Shown one piece after another: positions 35,884 through 45,046 of a DNA stretch of 51,969 nucleotides. The position numbers and the translations under genes are program-made. The stretch is from an uncultured Pseudovibrio sp. Lineage in GTDB: Bacteria > Pseudomonadota > Alphaproteobacteria > Rhizobiales > Stappiaceae. The notes below the pieces were generated by a model. The model was given only the letters and a program-made list of their open reading frames with translations. It ran no database searches and was not told the origin of the DNA. How positions within the stretch are numbered: the stretch's first letter is position 1; the number at the start of each line of letters is the position of its first letter. The stretch is from NCBI GenBank assembly GCA_947496145.1, contig CANMBS010000037.1, positions 1-51,969 of the forward strand, read 5' to 3'.

Positions 35884-36449
35884 TTAATTACGCACTTGCT
35901 TGTGAAAACGGACATGAATTTGACGGGTGGTTCCGCAACTCAGGTGACTATGACAAGCAAAAGAAAATGGGGCTTGTAACCTGCCCGTTTTGCGATAACT
36001 CTGCTGTCCAGAAGCGCCTGATGGCTCCGAATGTATCCACTTCGCGCACGCAGAAGAAAGCGAAGGCAGAACAGCAGGTTGCGCAGGCAGTCGCTGCTGC
36101 GCAGTCGAAAACTGCCGGAACTGAAACTACGGCTGCAACAAGCGGTTCATCCATTGTGAGTTCCAATGAAGAGCAAACGGTTGCTGCGCCTTCGCCAGCT
36201 ACAGATTTGCAAATCGTTCCTGAAAAGGCGAGGGAGCTGGTAGAAGCGCTGCGCGAGTTTCGTAAGCAGGTGGTCGCTAACTCAGACTATGTGGGCGACA
36301 AGTTTGCTGAAGAGGCTCGAAAAATCCATTACGGAGAAAGCGAGGAGCGCGGCATATACGGTGAAACAACACCAGATGATGCAAAAGAGCTTCTGGAAGA
36401 AGGTATTGAACTTATGCCGCTTCCTGTCCTACCGGAAGATCGCAACTGA
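35880..36449 (+). CDS. DUF1178 family protein
   Basis: 189 aa. N-terminus INYALACENGHEFDGWFRNS with CPFCDN and a KRLMAPN stretch, the DUF1178 pattern; the family keeps cysteines that look like a zinc knuckle (C8 and C38-x-x-C41). The middle is Ala/Thr-rich and low complexity, the end helical. There is no in-frame ATG; the start is TTG at 35880, overlapping the previous stop as TTGA, with a strong GGGGAGG ribosome site upstream. Function unknown. Confidence 0.88.
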   Translation: MINYALACENGHEFDGWFRNSGDYDKQKKMGLVTCPFCDNSAVQKRLMAPNVSTSRTQKKAKAEQQVAQAVAAAQSKTAGTETTAATSGSSIVSSNEEQTVAAPSPATDLQIVPEKARELVEALREFRKQVVANSDYVGDKFAEEARKIHYGESEERGIYGETTPDDAKELLEEGIELMPLPVLPEDRN

Positions 36450-36487
36450 AGCAGCCTGTTTTTAAGGGGCATTGGCAAGCTGCTTTT
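36449..36487 (+). terminator. Possible weak terminator after the DUF1178 gene
   Basis: AAGCAGC (36449-36455) can pair with GCTGCTT (36479-36485) and is followed by TT; the 23-base loop makes this weak. Confidence 0.35.
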
Positions 36488-36517
36488 CAAGTTAAATTAT
36501 GGGCCTGTGCTTCACAT

Positions 36518-37087
36518 TCAGGCTGATACGCCTTTGGATGTGGTGGTTCCGGAGGATGAAGGTTTGTCGGCGCTTTTTCCGCGATTGCGTGTGCTGGTCG
36601 ATTTACGTGGCATACGACGGCGTGGTTTTGCTGGTGCTTTGGTAGCTGGTACCTGAGCCATAGCCTTTAGATCGTCAATGCTTGTGAGAGCTTCGGAAGT
36701 AGCTTTTTGGGTGTTCGAAACGGACCCTCTCATGGTTGAGTTCATTTCATTCATCTGGCGGGTGCCTTCCTCACGGCAATCTTCAAAAGCCTGTTGCATG
36801 TAGTCGGTGGTGAGTTTTGAAAACTCCATGCCAGTTGGACAATCCCACATTTCTTGAATGAAATCTGTGTTTGCTTTCATGCGTTTGTTGAAGAAAGCCA
36901 AATTGGTATTCATGATAGACTGACAGCTTTCCAGCATAGTTTTGTTGCTGGAGATGGCATGTTCCAGCGCTGTGTTGGACAGTTGATCTCCCCCTTGCGC
37001 CCAGAACCAGCCTTGCCAAGGCATATTGTCTGTTGCATTCATCCAGCGTTCCATTGCTTCCTTCATTCCTTTATCGATGCCTAACAT
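36518..37087 (-). CDS. Phasin-like protein with basic C-terminal tail
   Basis: 189 aa. An amphipathic helical N-terminal part with features of phasins (WMNATDNMPWQGWFW, long helix QSIMNTNLAFFNKRMKANTD, phasin-like segment near MQQAFEDCREEGTRQMNEM), and a Lys/Arg/Pro/Ser-rich tail with AKPRRRMPRKSTSTRNRGKS that would bind nucleic acid or phosphate, as in PhaF-type phasins. GGAGGAG ribosome site precedes the ATG. No PHA synthase nearby, so the phasin call is by composition, not proof. Confidence 0.6.
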   Translation of the reverse strand: MLGIDKGMKEAMERWMNATDNMPWQGWFWAQGGDQLSNTALEHAISSNKTMLESCQSIMNTNLAFFNKRMKANTDFIQEMWDCPTGMEFSKLTTDYMQQAFEDCREEGTRQMNEMNSTMRGSVSNTQKATSEALTSIDDLKAMAQVPATKAPAKPRRRMPRKSTSTRNRGKSADKPSSSGTTTSKGVSA

Positions 37088-37305
37088 CGTGTCTCCTCCG
37101 AACTGAGATCAGAATCTCGGGCGGCGACTTAGATTTTGAGACAATATTCACCGAGCGCTTTGGGAAGGTGAAAGAAGCTCTCTTGCCGGTCATTTACGCC
37201 GCGTACGCTCCTAATTTATAGGCGCTAATATTGGCAAAAGGATATTCTGGATTCTTAGGGATTCTGGCAGCTTTTTGTGCAGGAATTAGTTAAAATTAAC
37301 TGGGC

Positions 37306-38013
37306 TTATGCGTTGAGCCAGTCACGAATGAGCGTGCAGGTGTGAGTTGGATGTTCAAGCGTGGAAAGGTGACCGCAATCAGGAATGATATGAAGCATGC
37401 TTTTTGAGATTGCACTGTGCATTTCCTGGCACCTGTCTAATGGAAGCAGATTATCTTCTTCTCCTGCTACAATCATTGTCGGGCATTGGATTGCTGTCAG
37501 ATGGGGGCGCTGATCTCTGCGATGAATGATGGCTTCTTGCTGCCTGAGGAAGTTTTCTGCTCCGATCTCGTCTGCCATGTCAAAAACGATCCGACGTAAT
37601 GCAGTGTCGTCGTGGCGAGCAGGGTGCACAAACTGGTTGTATTGAAGGGCAGCGATTTTGTGAAAACCACCCTTTCTGGCAATTTCCATTTGGGAATGAC
37701 GTAGTTGGGTTTGTGCCGGTGTGTCGTTGCGGGCATTGGTGTTCATCAGTGCCAGACGAGTGACGCGGTTAGGAGCCTGCCGAATCACTTCCATGGCGAT
37801 GTAACCACCCATGGAAAGGCCAAGCAGTGCGAACTTATCCGGGGCATGCTCCAGCAATTGGTTTGCCATGGCTTCTATTGAAGATAGCCCGCATGTCTCC
37901 GCGATGATGACCGGGCGCTCTTTCAGCGATGAGATTTGTGAACTGAACAGAGTGCCTGTGCAGGTGAGGCCGGGTATGAAAACGACAGGTTCAGCAAGAG
38001 CGGTAACTGGCAT
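37306..38013 (-). CDS. Alpha/beta-fold hydrolase
   Basis: 235 aa from the ATG at 38013 (AAGGAG seven bases upstream; an ATG at 38019 is too close to it). Nucleophile elbow GLSMGGY, acid in VAGEEDNLLPL and His in IPDCGHLSTLE. Resembles MhpC/RsbQ-type hydrolases; substrate unknown. Ends upstream of ubiG by 32 bases on the same strand, so it follows ubiG in the message. Confidence 0.88.
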   Translation of the reverse strand: MPVTALAEPVVFIPGLTCTGTLFSSQISSLKERPVIIAETCGLSSIEAMANQLLEHAPDKFALLGLSMGGYIAMEVIRQAPNRVTRLALMNTNARNDTPAQTQLRHSQMEIARKGGFHKIAALQYNQFVHPARHDDTALRRIVFDMADEIGAENFLRQQEAIIHRRDQRPHLTAIQCPTMIVAGEEDNLLPLDRCQEMHSAISKSMLHIIPDCGHLSTLEHPTHTCTLIRDWLNA

Positions 38014-38044
38014 TTTCATTCTCCTTCGGACAGGATGCCTGCTC

Positions 38045-38821
38045 CTACTCTGGCTTTTTAGCTATTACCATGTAGTTTACATCCAGATCTGTGGTTCTGG
38101 ACCATGTGTCAGTCAACGGGTTGAAGCTGACACCGCAGCGCTCGTAGATGTGCATGCCAGCTTCATTAAGCGGTGCTTCCAGCTCTTCCGGGCGGACCAG
38201 TTTTTCATACTGGTGGGTGCCTTTAGGCAACCAGCGCAGGACACGTTCTGCGGCAACAATTGCCAGTGCGTAGGCTTTAAGAGTTCTGTTGATAGTTGCA
38301 GTGAACATCAATCCACCGGGACGCACAAGATCTGCACAGGATTTCATAAAGAGTGGAACATCTGCGACATGTTCGACCACTTCCATATTGAGCACAATGT
38401 CGAACTGCTCTCCTGCTTCCACCAGAGATTCTGCAGTTTGTGCGCGGTAATCGATGTCCAGACCAGATTGCTGAGCGTGAAGGGATGCGACTTTGATGTT
38501 GGTCTCTGAGGCGTCTGCCCCGACCATGGTCGCACCCATGCGGGCCATCGGTTCGGAGAGCAGGCCTCCACCGCAGCCGATATCCAGAATTCTTAATCTT
38601 TCCAACGCTTTAGGAGACGTCTCATCACGACTAAAATGATCGCAGGCATATTCTTTTATGTAGGAGACACGAACCGGGCTGAACTTGTGGAGCGGACGGA
38701 ATTTTCCAGTCGGGTCCCACCATTCCGATGCAATTGATGAGAAATGCGCAACTTCCGCTTCGTCCACTGTGGTTTTCTTTGGGTTCTCGGCGGTATTGCT
38801 AGGTTTTTGCGCGTTGCTCAT
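38045..38821 (-). CDS. ubiG: 3-demethylubiquinol 3-O-methyltransferase / polyprenyl-6-hydroxyphenol methylase
   Basis: 258 aa from the ATG at 38821, preceded by GGAGAG; the frame also includes a TTG at 38827. Both O-methylation steps of ubiquinone synthesis are done by UbiG. Visible: [22 protein letters not shown] (UbiG N-terminal signature split over two motifs), SAM motif [16 protein letters not shown] and [11 protein letters not shown], and a C-terminal substrate-binding part. Divergent from lysC. Confidence 0.95.
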   Translation of the reverse strand: MSNAQKPSNTAENPKKTTVDEAEVAHFSSIASEWWDPTGKFRPLHKFSPVRVSYIKEYACDHFSRDETSPKALERLRILDIGCGGGLLSEPMARMGATMVGADASETNIKVASLHAQQSGLDIDYRAQTAESLVEAGEQFDIVLNMEVVEHVADVPLFMKSCADLVRPGGLMFTATINRTLKAYALAIVAAERVLRWLPKGTHQYEKLVRPEELEAPLNEAGMHIYERCGVSFNPLTDTWSRTTDLDVNYMVIAKKPE

Positions 38822-38976
38822 GGTCAACTCTCCACTGTCATCCCGGTACTGGTGGGTCTAATCGCGGTTTTTGTCAAGCCGCTGGTTGCGATAGAAGTGC
38901 GCTAGTTGTATGGATTAGCGCCGTTTGTAGTGATGATCGGTTCATCACAAAGGCCCTCGGAGGAATTTGGGAAGCG
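38822..38976 (+). promoter_or_regulatory. lysC upstream region with two tandem hairpins
   Basis: Between divergent ubiG and lysC. GCGCTA (38899-38904) / TAGCGC (38916-38921) and GTGATGA (38930-38936) / TCATCAC (38942-38948) form two stem-loops in tandem on the lysC message, ending about 28 bases before its ATG. A ribosome site (GGAGG) lies downstream of the second stem. They could be a structured leader; no known riboswitch matches by eye. Confidence 0.4.
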
Positions 38977-40227
38977 ATGGCCCGTTTGGTTATGAAGTTT
39001 GGCGGCACCTCCGTTGCCGACCTGGAGCGTATCAGAAATGTTGCGCGGCATGTAAAGCGTGAGGTGGACGCAGGCAATCAGGTTGCCGTAGTTGTGTCTG
39101 CGATGGCTGGTGTGACAAACACGCTGGTTGGCTACACAAGAGATGCCGCAGCGCTGCATGATGCGCGTGAATATGATGCGGTGGTTGCCTCTGGTGAGCA
39201 GGTAACTTCCGGTTTGTTGGCGATTGTGCTGCAAGATATGGGCGTGGATGCCCGGTCCTGGCAGGGATGGCAGATCCCTATTCGTACAAATGAAGCCCAT
39301 GGCGCAGCGCGCATTGAGAGCATTGAAGGTCAAACTCTCATTGAGCGCCTTGAACGTGGACAGGTTGCAGTTTGTGCCGGTTTTCAGGGGGTAGCACCCG
39401 ATAACAGGCTTGCAACACTGGGGCGCGGTGGCTCTGATACCAGTGCAGTGGCGATTGCTGCTGCAATTCAGGCTGATCGCTGTGATATCTACACGGATGT
39501 GGATGGTGTTTACACCACTGACCCGCGTGTTGTTGCCAAAGCAACCCGTCTGGAACGTGTTGCCTTTGAAGAGATGCTGGAAATGGCGTCTCTTGGAGCG
39601 AAAGTTTTGCAGGTGCGGTCTGTTGAAATGGCGATGGTTCACGGTGTGCGCACCTTTGTGCGTTCCAGCTTTGATGATCCGGATGCGCCACAGACCAGCG
39701 CTGACGGAACACCTGTAGGTACACTCATTTGCGACGAGGACGAGATTTTGGAACAACAAGTCGTCACAGGCATTGCTTACTCGAAAGACGAAGCACAGAT
39801 TTCCATCCGCAACGTTGCTGACAAACCTGGCATTGCGTCCAGAGTGTTTGGCCCGCTGGCCGAAGGCAACATCAACGTTGACATGATTGTTCAGAACATC
39901 TCTCCAGATGGGAAGACAACAGATATCACCTTCACCGTTCCTGAAAGCGATTATGATCGTGCGCGTAAGGTAATTGAGGAGAACGTTGAGGAAATCGGCT
40001 TTGAGAATATCGAAGGCGCGACTGATGTTGTAAAAGTTTCCGTAATCGGCATGGGTATGCGTTCGCATGCCGGTGTTGCAGCTCAGTGCTTTGAAGGCCT
40101 GGCTGAGAAGGGGATAAACATCCGCGCGATTACTACATCTGAGATTAAAATCTCTGTTCTGATCGATTCCGCGTATACGGAACTTGCGGTGCGTACTCTC
40201 CATTCGCTATACGGACTTGACGGCTAG
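38977..40227 (+). CDS. lysC: Aspartate kinase
   Basis: 416 aa. First enzyme of the lysine, threonine and methionine branch. N-terminal kinase domain with KFGGTSV at residues 5-11 and the GRGGSDTSAVAIAAA segment; two C-terminal ACT domains (near residues 270 and 350) that mediate feedback control. The ATG at 38977 follows a GGAGG site at about 20 bases, with closer GGGAAG. It starts a same-strand run of genes to prmC. Confidence 0.96.
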   Translation: MARLVMKFGGTSVADLERIRNVARHVKREVDAGNQVAVVVSAMAGVTNTLVGYTRDAAALHDAREYDAVVASGEQVTSGLLAIVLQDMGVDARSWQGWQIPIRTNEAHGAARIESIEGQTLIERLERGQVAVCAGFQGVAPDNRLATLGRGGSDTSAVAIAAAIQADRCDIYTDVDGVYTTDPRVVAKATRLERVAFEEMLEMASLGAKVLQVRSVEMAMVHGVRTFVRSSFDDPDAPQTSADGTPVGTLICDEDEILEQQVVTGIAYSKDEAQISIRNVADKPGIASRVFGPLAEGNINVDMIVQNISPDGKTTDITFTVPESDYDRARKVIEENVEEIGFENIEGATDVVKVSVIGMGMRSHAGVAAQCFEGLAEKGINIRAITTSEIKISVLIDSAYTELAVRTLHSLYGLDG

Positions 40228-40328
40228 ATATACTAGCGTCGAAAATATTGTTGTGTCTTGGCGCTATCTTTCCAAGGCACAACGCGGCCTGCTTGATGAG
40301 GCCAGCAGAATTATAGGTAGGGCGGAGC

Positions 40329-42593
40329 ATGCGCAGCAGCTTGGCCGGACCGCGCGTACTCCTCCGTAAGCTTCGTGAAGTTATGGCGGAGCCGATCAAC
40401 GCGCAGGAACGGCTTGACAAGATTGTACGTCTGATCGCGGCAAATGTGGTTGCGGAAGTGTGTTCCGTGTACATTTTGCGCGCGGATGGGGTTCTTGAGC
40501 TGTATGCGACGGAGGGCCTGAATAAGGACGCGGTTCACCAGACTTCACTGAAGGTTGGTGAGGGTCTTGTGGGCCTGATTTCCTCCGATGCCAGGCCGCT
40601 GAACCTGCCAAATGCGCAGGCGCATCCGGCGTTTGCCTATCGTCCTGAAACGGGCGAAGAAAATTACAACTCCTTCCTTGGTGTGCCGATCCTGCGTGCA
40701 GGACGTACGCTTGGCGTGCTTGTTGTTCAGAACAAAGACCATCGCACTTACTTTGAAGATGAAGTGGAAGCCTTGCAGACCACCGCGATGGTTATCGCGG
40801 AGATGGTTGCGGCGGGTGAGTTGGAAGCTATTGCACAGCAAGGCACCACGATTGATGTAATCCGGCCAATGCATCTGAAAGGTGTTGCTCTTGCTGATGG
40901 CATTGGCCTTGGACATGTTGTTCTGCATGAACCGCGCGTTGTCATCACCAATCTGATTGCTGAGGATGCGGATGCGGAAAAGAAGCGACTTGAAGATTCC
41001 GTTGCACGCCTTCGTCAGTCACTTGATCATATGCTGGCAAGTGGTGAGTTTTCTCAGCACGGAGAACACCGTGAGGTTCTGGAAGCCTACCGGATGTTTG
41101 CCTATGATCGTGGCTGGATTCGGAAGATTGAAGAAGCGATCCGCAATGGTCTGACGGCTGAGGCTGCTGTTGAGAAGGTGCAGAGTGATACTCGTGCGCA
41201 GATGCTCCGGCAGACTGATCCTTATTTGCGTGAGCGCCTGCATGATCTGGATGATCTGGCGCACCGCCTTATCCGTGAGTTGATGGGAAAAAACCACAGC
41301 GGCGAAGATGATCTTCCGAAAGATGCAATCATCATAGCGCGTAATATGGGCGCTGCTGAGCTGCTGGATTATGACCGGGATCGGATTCGCGGTCTTGTTC
41401 TGGAAGAAAGCGGCCCGACAAGCCATGTAACCATTGTTGCGCGGGCTTTGGGTATTCCGACTGTTGGGCAGGTGGAAGACATCGTGTCGCTTGTGGAGGC
41501 CAGTGATGCCATCATTGTGGATGGTGAAATCGGTCAGATTTTCCTGCGTCCGGCAAATGATGTTGAACAGGCTTTTGCGGACAAGGTTCGGCTGCGCTCC
41601 AAGCGTCAGGAAATTTATCGTCAGTTGCGTGAAGAACCAACTGTTACGAAAGACGGCACTGAGATTAAGCTGCAACTGAACGCTGGTCTGCTTGTTGATC
41701 TGCCAAGTATGGAAGATGCTGGTGCGGATGGGGTTGGTCTGTTCCGTACAGAATTGCAGTTTATGGTGGCCTCTGCTTTCCCGAGGATGCAGGAGCAACA
41801 TTCGCTTTATTCCAAGGTGCTGGATGCGGCTGGTGATAAGCCGGTGACGTTTCGTTCTTTGGATATTGGCGGCGATAAAGTGTTGCCTTACCTGCGTCTG
41901 GCGCAGGAGGAAAACCCAGCTATGGGCTGGCGTGCTATCCGTTTCGGGTTGGATCGTCCGGGACTGTTGCGCACTCAGATCAGGGCTATGTTGCATGCAG
42001 GAGCGGGGCGCTCCTTGCGCATCATGTTCCCGATGGTGGCCGATGTCTCTGAATTTCAGCAGGCGAAAGACTATGTTGAACGTGAATTGAAGCACTTGCG
42101 CCAGCATGGGCATGATGTGCCAAAAGAGCTGAAACTTGGTGTCATGCTGGAAGTTCCCGCTCTGCTTTATCAGTTGGAAGAAATCTACAAGGAAGTGGAT
42201 TTCGTCTCTGTCGGCTCTAATGACCTGTTCCAGTTCTTTTATGCGGTGGACCGTGGTAACACACTGGTTGCGGAGCGGTTCGATGCTCTCTCTGCCAGCT
42301 TCCTGCGGGCATTGCGCAAGATTGTCGTCATTGGTGACAAGATGGACACGCCTGTCACTTTATGCGGTGAATTGGGCGGTCAGCCGATTTCAGCTATGGC
42401 GTTGCTGGCGATTGGCTACAGAAGTCTTTCTATGTCCCCGGCTTCCATTGGCCCTGTTAAGGCGATGTTACGCTCTTTGGATCTATCAGCGCTTTCACAG
42501 GAGTTGCTGAAACAGCTGGAAGCAGGTAAAGGGTCTGACGACATCCGCGAGTTCCTGACGAACTTCGCGTCTGAAAACAATATTCCGGTATAA
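40329..42593 (+). CDS. ptsP: Phosphoenolpyruvate-protein phosphotransferase PtsP (enzyme I of nitrogen PTS)
   Basis: 754 aa. An N-terminal GAF domain (residues about 20-160, sensing glutamine/2-oxoglutarate in other species), then enzyme I domain with the active-site His366 in GPTSHVTIVARALGIPTVG and the PEP-binding TIM barrel, including LCGELGGQP with the catalytic Cys. Passes phosphate from PEP to NPr and on to PtsN, regulating nitrogen, potassium and PHB metabolism. ptsN/ptsO partners are not in the window. Start at 40329 agrees with conserved MRSSLAGPRVLLRKLREVM. Confidence 0.96.
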   Translation: MRSSLAGPRVLLRKLREVMAEPINAQERLDKIVRLIAANVVAEVCSVYILRADGVLELYATEGLNKDAVHQTSLKVGEGLVGLISSDARPLNLPNAQAHPAFAYRPETGEENYNSFLGVPILRAGRTLGVLVVQNKDHRTYFEDEVEALQTTAMVIAEMVAAGELEAIAQQGTTIDVIRPMHLKGVALADGIGLGHVVLHEPRVVITNLIAEDADAEKKRLEDSVARLRQSLDHMLASGEFSQHGEHREVLEAYRMFAYDRGWIRKIEEAIRNGLTAEAAVEKVQSDTRAQMLRQTDPYLRERLHDLDDLAHRLIRELMGKNHSGEDDLPKDAIIIARNMGAAELLDYDRDRIRGLVLEESGPTSHVTIVARALGIPTVGQVEDIVSLVEASDAIIVDGEIGQIFLRPANDVEQAFADKVRLRSKRQEIYRQLREEPTVTKDGTEIKLQLNAGLLVDLPSMEDAGADGVGLFRTELQFMVASAFPRMQEQHSLYSKVLDAAGDKPVTFRSLDIGGDKVLPYLRLAQEENPAMGWRAIRFGLDRPGLLRTQIRAMLHAGAGRSLRIMFPMVADVSEFQQAKDYVERELKHLRQHGHDVPKELKLGVMLEVPALLYQLEEIYKEVDFVSVGSNDLFQFFYAVDRGNTLVAERFDALSASFLRALRKIVVIGDKMDTPVTLCGELGGQPISAMALLAIGYRSLSMSPASIGPVKAMLRSLDLSALSQELLKQLEAGKGSDDIREFLTNFASENNIPV

Positions 42594-42678
42594 ACAGCGC
42601 AAACGACAATTGCCGCAGACCTTGTGAGGCAGTCGCGCTTTTGCACTGGCTGAACAACGCTTGAGGAGTTGCCGCGAA

Positions 42679-43752
42679 ATGCTGGCATCAGAAAAACTAG
42701 ATACACTGCTGGCACGCTTTGAAGGCATTGAGGCTGAGATGGCATCTGGTCCAGCACCAGAGGTTTACATCAAGTTGTCTCGGGACTACGCGGAACTTGA
42801 GCCGATTGTGAAGTCTATCCGTGATCTGCGCAAAGCAGAAGGTGACCTTGAGGGGGCGGAAGCTTTGCTTTCTGATCCTGAAAGCGATGCGGAGATGAAA
42901 GAGCTTGCGCAGATGGAACGCGATGAGCTGGCTGGTGTTATCGAAGAGCTGACCCAGAAAGTGCGCATTGGCCTTCTGCCAAAAGATAAAGCTGACTCTC
43001 ACGATGTTATTCTGGAAGTGCGTGCTGGTACTGGTGGTGACGAAGCAGCGTTGTTTGCTGGTGATTTGTTCCGCATGTATCAGCGTTTTGCGGATACGAA
43101 TAGCTGGAAAGTTGAAATTATGTCCTCCTCTGAAGGGGATATGGGGGGCTTCAAAGAGATTGTTGCAGCTGTGACTGGTCAGGAAGTCTTTGGTAAACTG
43201 AAGTTTGAGTCTGGTGTGCACCGTGTGCAGCGTGTGCCGGAAACAGAATCTGGCGGGCGTATTCACACCTCTGCGGCAACTGTGGCAGTGCTTCCTCAGG
43301 CTGAAGAAGTGGATGTGGATATTAATCCGGCTGATCTGCGCATCGATACCTACCGTGCGTCTGGCGCTGGTGGTCAGCACGTGAACACCACGGACTCCGC
43401 TGTTCGTATTACGCATAATCCCACGGGTATTGTGGTTGCTGTGCAGGATGAACGCTCTCAGCATAAGAACAAAGACCGCGCGATGAAGTTGCTGCGGGCG
43501 AAGATTTATGATGTTGAGCGTGAGCGTGCTGCGAATGAGCGGACTGAAGCCCGCCGTGTTCAGGTCGGTTCCGGTGATCGCTCTGAGCGCATTCGGACCT
43601 ATAACTTCCCACAGGGGCGTGTGACGGATCACCGTATTGGTCTGACCTTATACAAGCTGGACCAGATGATGGCTGGCGAGGCGACAGGTGAAGTTATTGA
43701 TGCTCTGATCATGGATCATCAGGCGAACCTGCTTGCTGCTGAAGGGCTTTAA
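42679..43752 (+). CDS. prfA: Peptide chain release factor 1
   Basis: 357 aa from the ATG at 42679, preceded by GAGGAG; an in-frame TTG at 42661 is less likely. Recognises UAA and UAG. Stop-codon tripeptide region reads VPETES (PxT type as in RF1), the catalytic GGQ is in [17 protein letters not shown], and [18 protein letters not shown] follows. Its stop overlaps prmC by one base (TAATG), so both are translated together. Confidence 0.96.
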   Translation: MLASEKLDTLLARFEGIEAEMASGPAPEVYIKLSRDYAELEPIVKSIRDLRKAEGDLEGAEALLSDPESDAEMKELAQMERDELAGVIEELTQKVRIGLLPKDKADSHDVILEVRAGTGGDEAALFAGDLFRMYQRFADTNSWKVEIMSSSEGDMGGFKEIVAAVTGQEVFGKLKFESGVHRVQRVPETESGGRIHTSAATVAVLPQAEEVDVDINPADLRIDTYRASGAGGQHVNTTDSAVRITHNPTGIVVAVQDERSQHKNKDRAMKLLRAKIYDVERERAANERTEARRVQVGSGDRSERIRTYNFPQGRVTDHRIGLTLYKLDQMMAGEATGEVIDALIMDHQANLLAAEGL

Positions 43753-44636
43753 TGTCCGGTATTCTCGACAGTTCTGAGCTTAAAAATGTGCAGGCTTTGT
43801 ACCATGCGGTGCGAGGCCTGTTTCGTGATGCAGAACTGGCTGAGGCGGATCTGGATGCGCGTGTGCTTATTGCTGAAGTTCTTGGCGTCGAGCCGCGCAA
43901 TCTGGTTCTTGAATACGAGCAAGAGATTTCTTCAGAGAAACTTGCGGTTGTTGCGCGATATGTTGAAGAACGGCTTTCAGGAAAGCCTGTTGGGCGCATT
44001 TTAGGAAAGCGTGAGTTCTGGGGGCTGGAGTTCTCTTTGTCGCCAGCAACACTGGAGCCGCGTCCTGATACGGAAACATTGGTTGAAGCGGCGCTGGCGT
44101 TTTGTCAGGATCATGGTGGGCTTGACAAACCATGGGTCTTTGCTGATGTGGGGACGGGAACGGGGGCTCTTGCGGTGGCACTCCTGTCAGAATTGCCGAA
44201 TGCGGTTTGTGTGGCTGTTGATATCAGTGAAGAGGCGCTGGAAACAGCGCGACAAAACGCAGCGAAAAACGGTGTTTTAGATCGGTTTATTCCGGTCCAC
44301 AGCTCTTATCTGGATGCACTTTCTCAATGTTTTGACTTTGTTGTGAGCAATCCGCCTTACATCCGGTCCAATGTTATTGAAGAATTGAGCCATGAAGTCA
44401 GGCAGCATGACCCTATGCTGGCGCTTGATGGTGGTGCTGATGGACTTGTTGCCTATAAAGAATTGATAGGCAACGCTAAACGAGTTCTTAAGGAAAATGG
44501 TGGACTCCTTATGGAGATCGGATTTGATCAGGCGGAGGAGCTTGCAGGTCTTGCGAAAGGGCTTGTGGACTTAGAGGTCCGATGCCTACATGATTTAGCG
44601 GGTCAACCACGGGTGATCACTATAGTTTTTCCATGA
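43752..44636 (+). CDS. prmC: Release factor glutamine methyltransferase
   Basis: 294 aa. Methylates the Gln of the GGQ in release factors, so pairing with prfA is functional. Motif I-like VFADVGTGTGALAVALL, and the diagnostic NPPY in VVSNPPYIRSN. N-terminal helical substrate-binding domain precedes it. ATG overlaps the prfA stop. Confidence 0.95.
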   Translation: MSGILDSSELKNVQALYHAVRGLFRDAELAEADLDARVLIAEVLGVEPRNLVLEYEQEISSEKLAVVARYVEERLSGKPVGRILGKREFWGLEFSLSPATLEPRPDTETLVEAALAFCQDHGGLDKPWVFADVGTGTGALAVALLSELPNAVCVAVDISEEALETARQNAAKNGVLDRFIPVHSSYLDALSQCFDFVVSNPPYIRSNVIEELSHEVRQHDPMLALDGGADGLVAYKELIGNAKRVLKENGGLLMEIGFDQAEELAGLAKGLVDLEVRCLHDLAGQPRVITIVFP

Positions 44637-45046
44637 TTTTTGAAGAAATCAATAATCTGGAAAAAAGCCCTTGGAAAATGCGTCGGAACGAGATAGTTTC
44701 ATCTCGCCGACACGCGATACCAGCGAATAGCTGAAAACGATGGGGATGGGCACTCACTGGCAGTGAGATGCACCTTGCAGAGACGTCGGTTGATAGTTTC
44801 AAAGCAGATAGTTGAGCGACCCCTCGTATCGTAGAACTGAGAGAGCAATGCAATTGTATTGCTGCTATTGGATGTCGGATATCGCATTGAAGCAGTTATA
44901 TGATCGAATGCGATTGCATTTCGATGTTGATGGCCTCTGGGCTTAATCAACATGCAGGCTTATTAACGGCATTTGGAATCCGGGAGAACTTACTCCCTTG
45001 AACCCTGAAACAGGTTCGATTGCTATTCCGGAAAGTTAACGGCAGA
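44637..45046 (+). other. Palindrome-rich intergenic region upstream of the DUF4167 gene
   Basis: About 410 bases with no convincing gene. It contains CTCACTG-G-CAGTGAG (44753-44767), AGCAAT...ATTGCT around a CAATTG core (44844-44863), AATGC-GATT-GCATT (44907-44920), and then two tandem stem-loops, GGGAG/CTCCC (44982-44986, 44993-44997) and GAACC/GGTTC (45000-45004, 45013-45017), just before the DUF4167 start. The last two would lie in the leader of that message. No known RNA family is recognised. Confidence 0.55.

Noticed and set aside
38902-40203. A 433-codon minus-strand frame covering lysC.
   Set aside because: It is the mirror of the well-conserved aspartate kinase; its translation has no domain features.
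44699-44953. An 84-codon minus-strand frame in the palindrome-rich gap.
   Set aside because: It spans the inverted repeats, has odd composition and no ribosome site; more likely non-coding.
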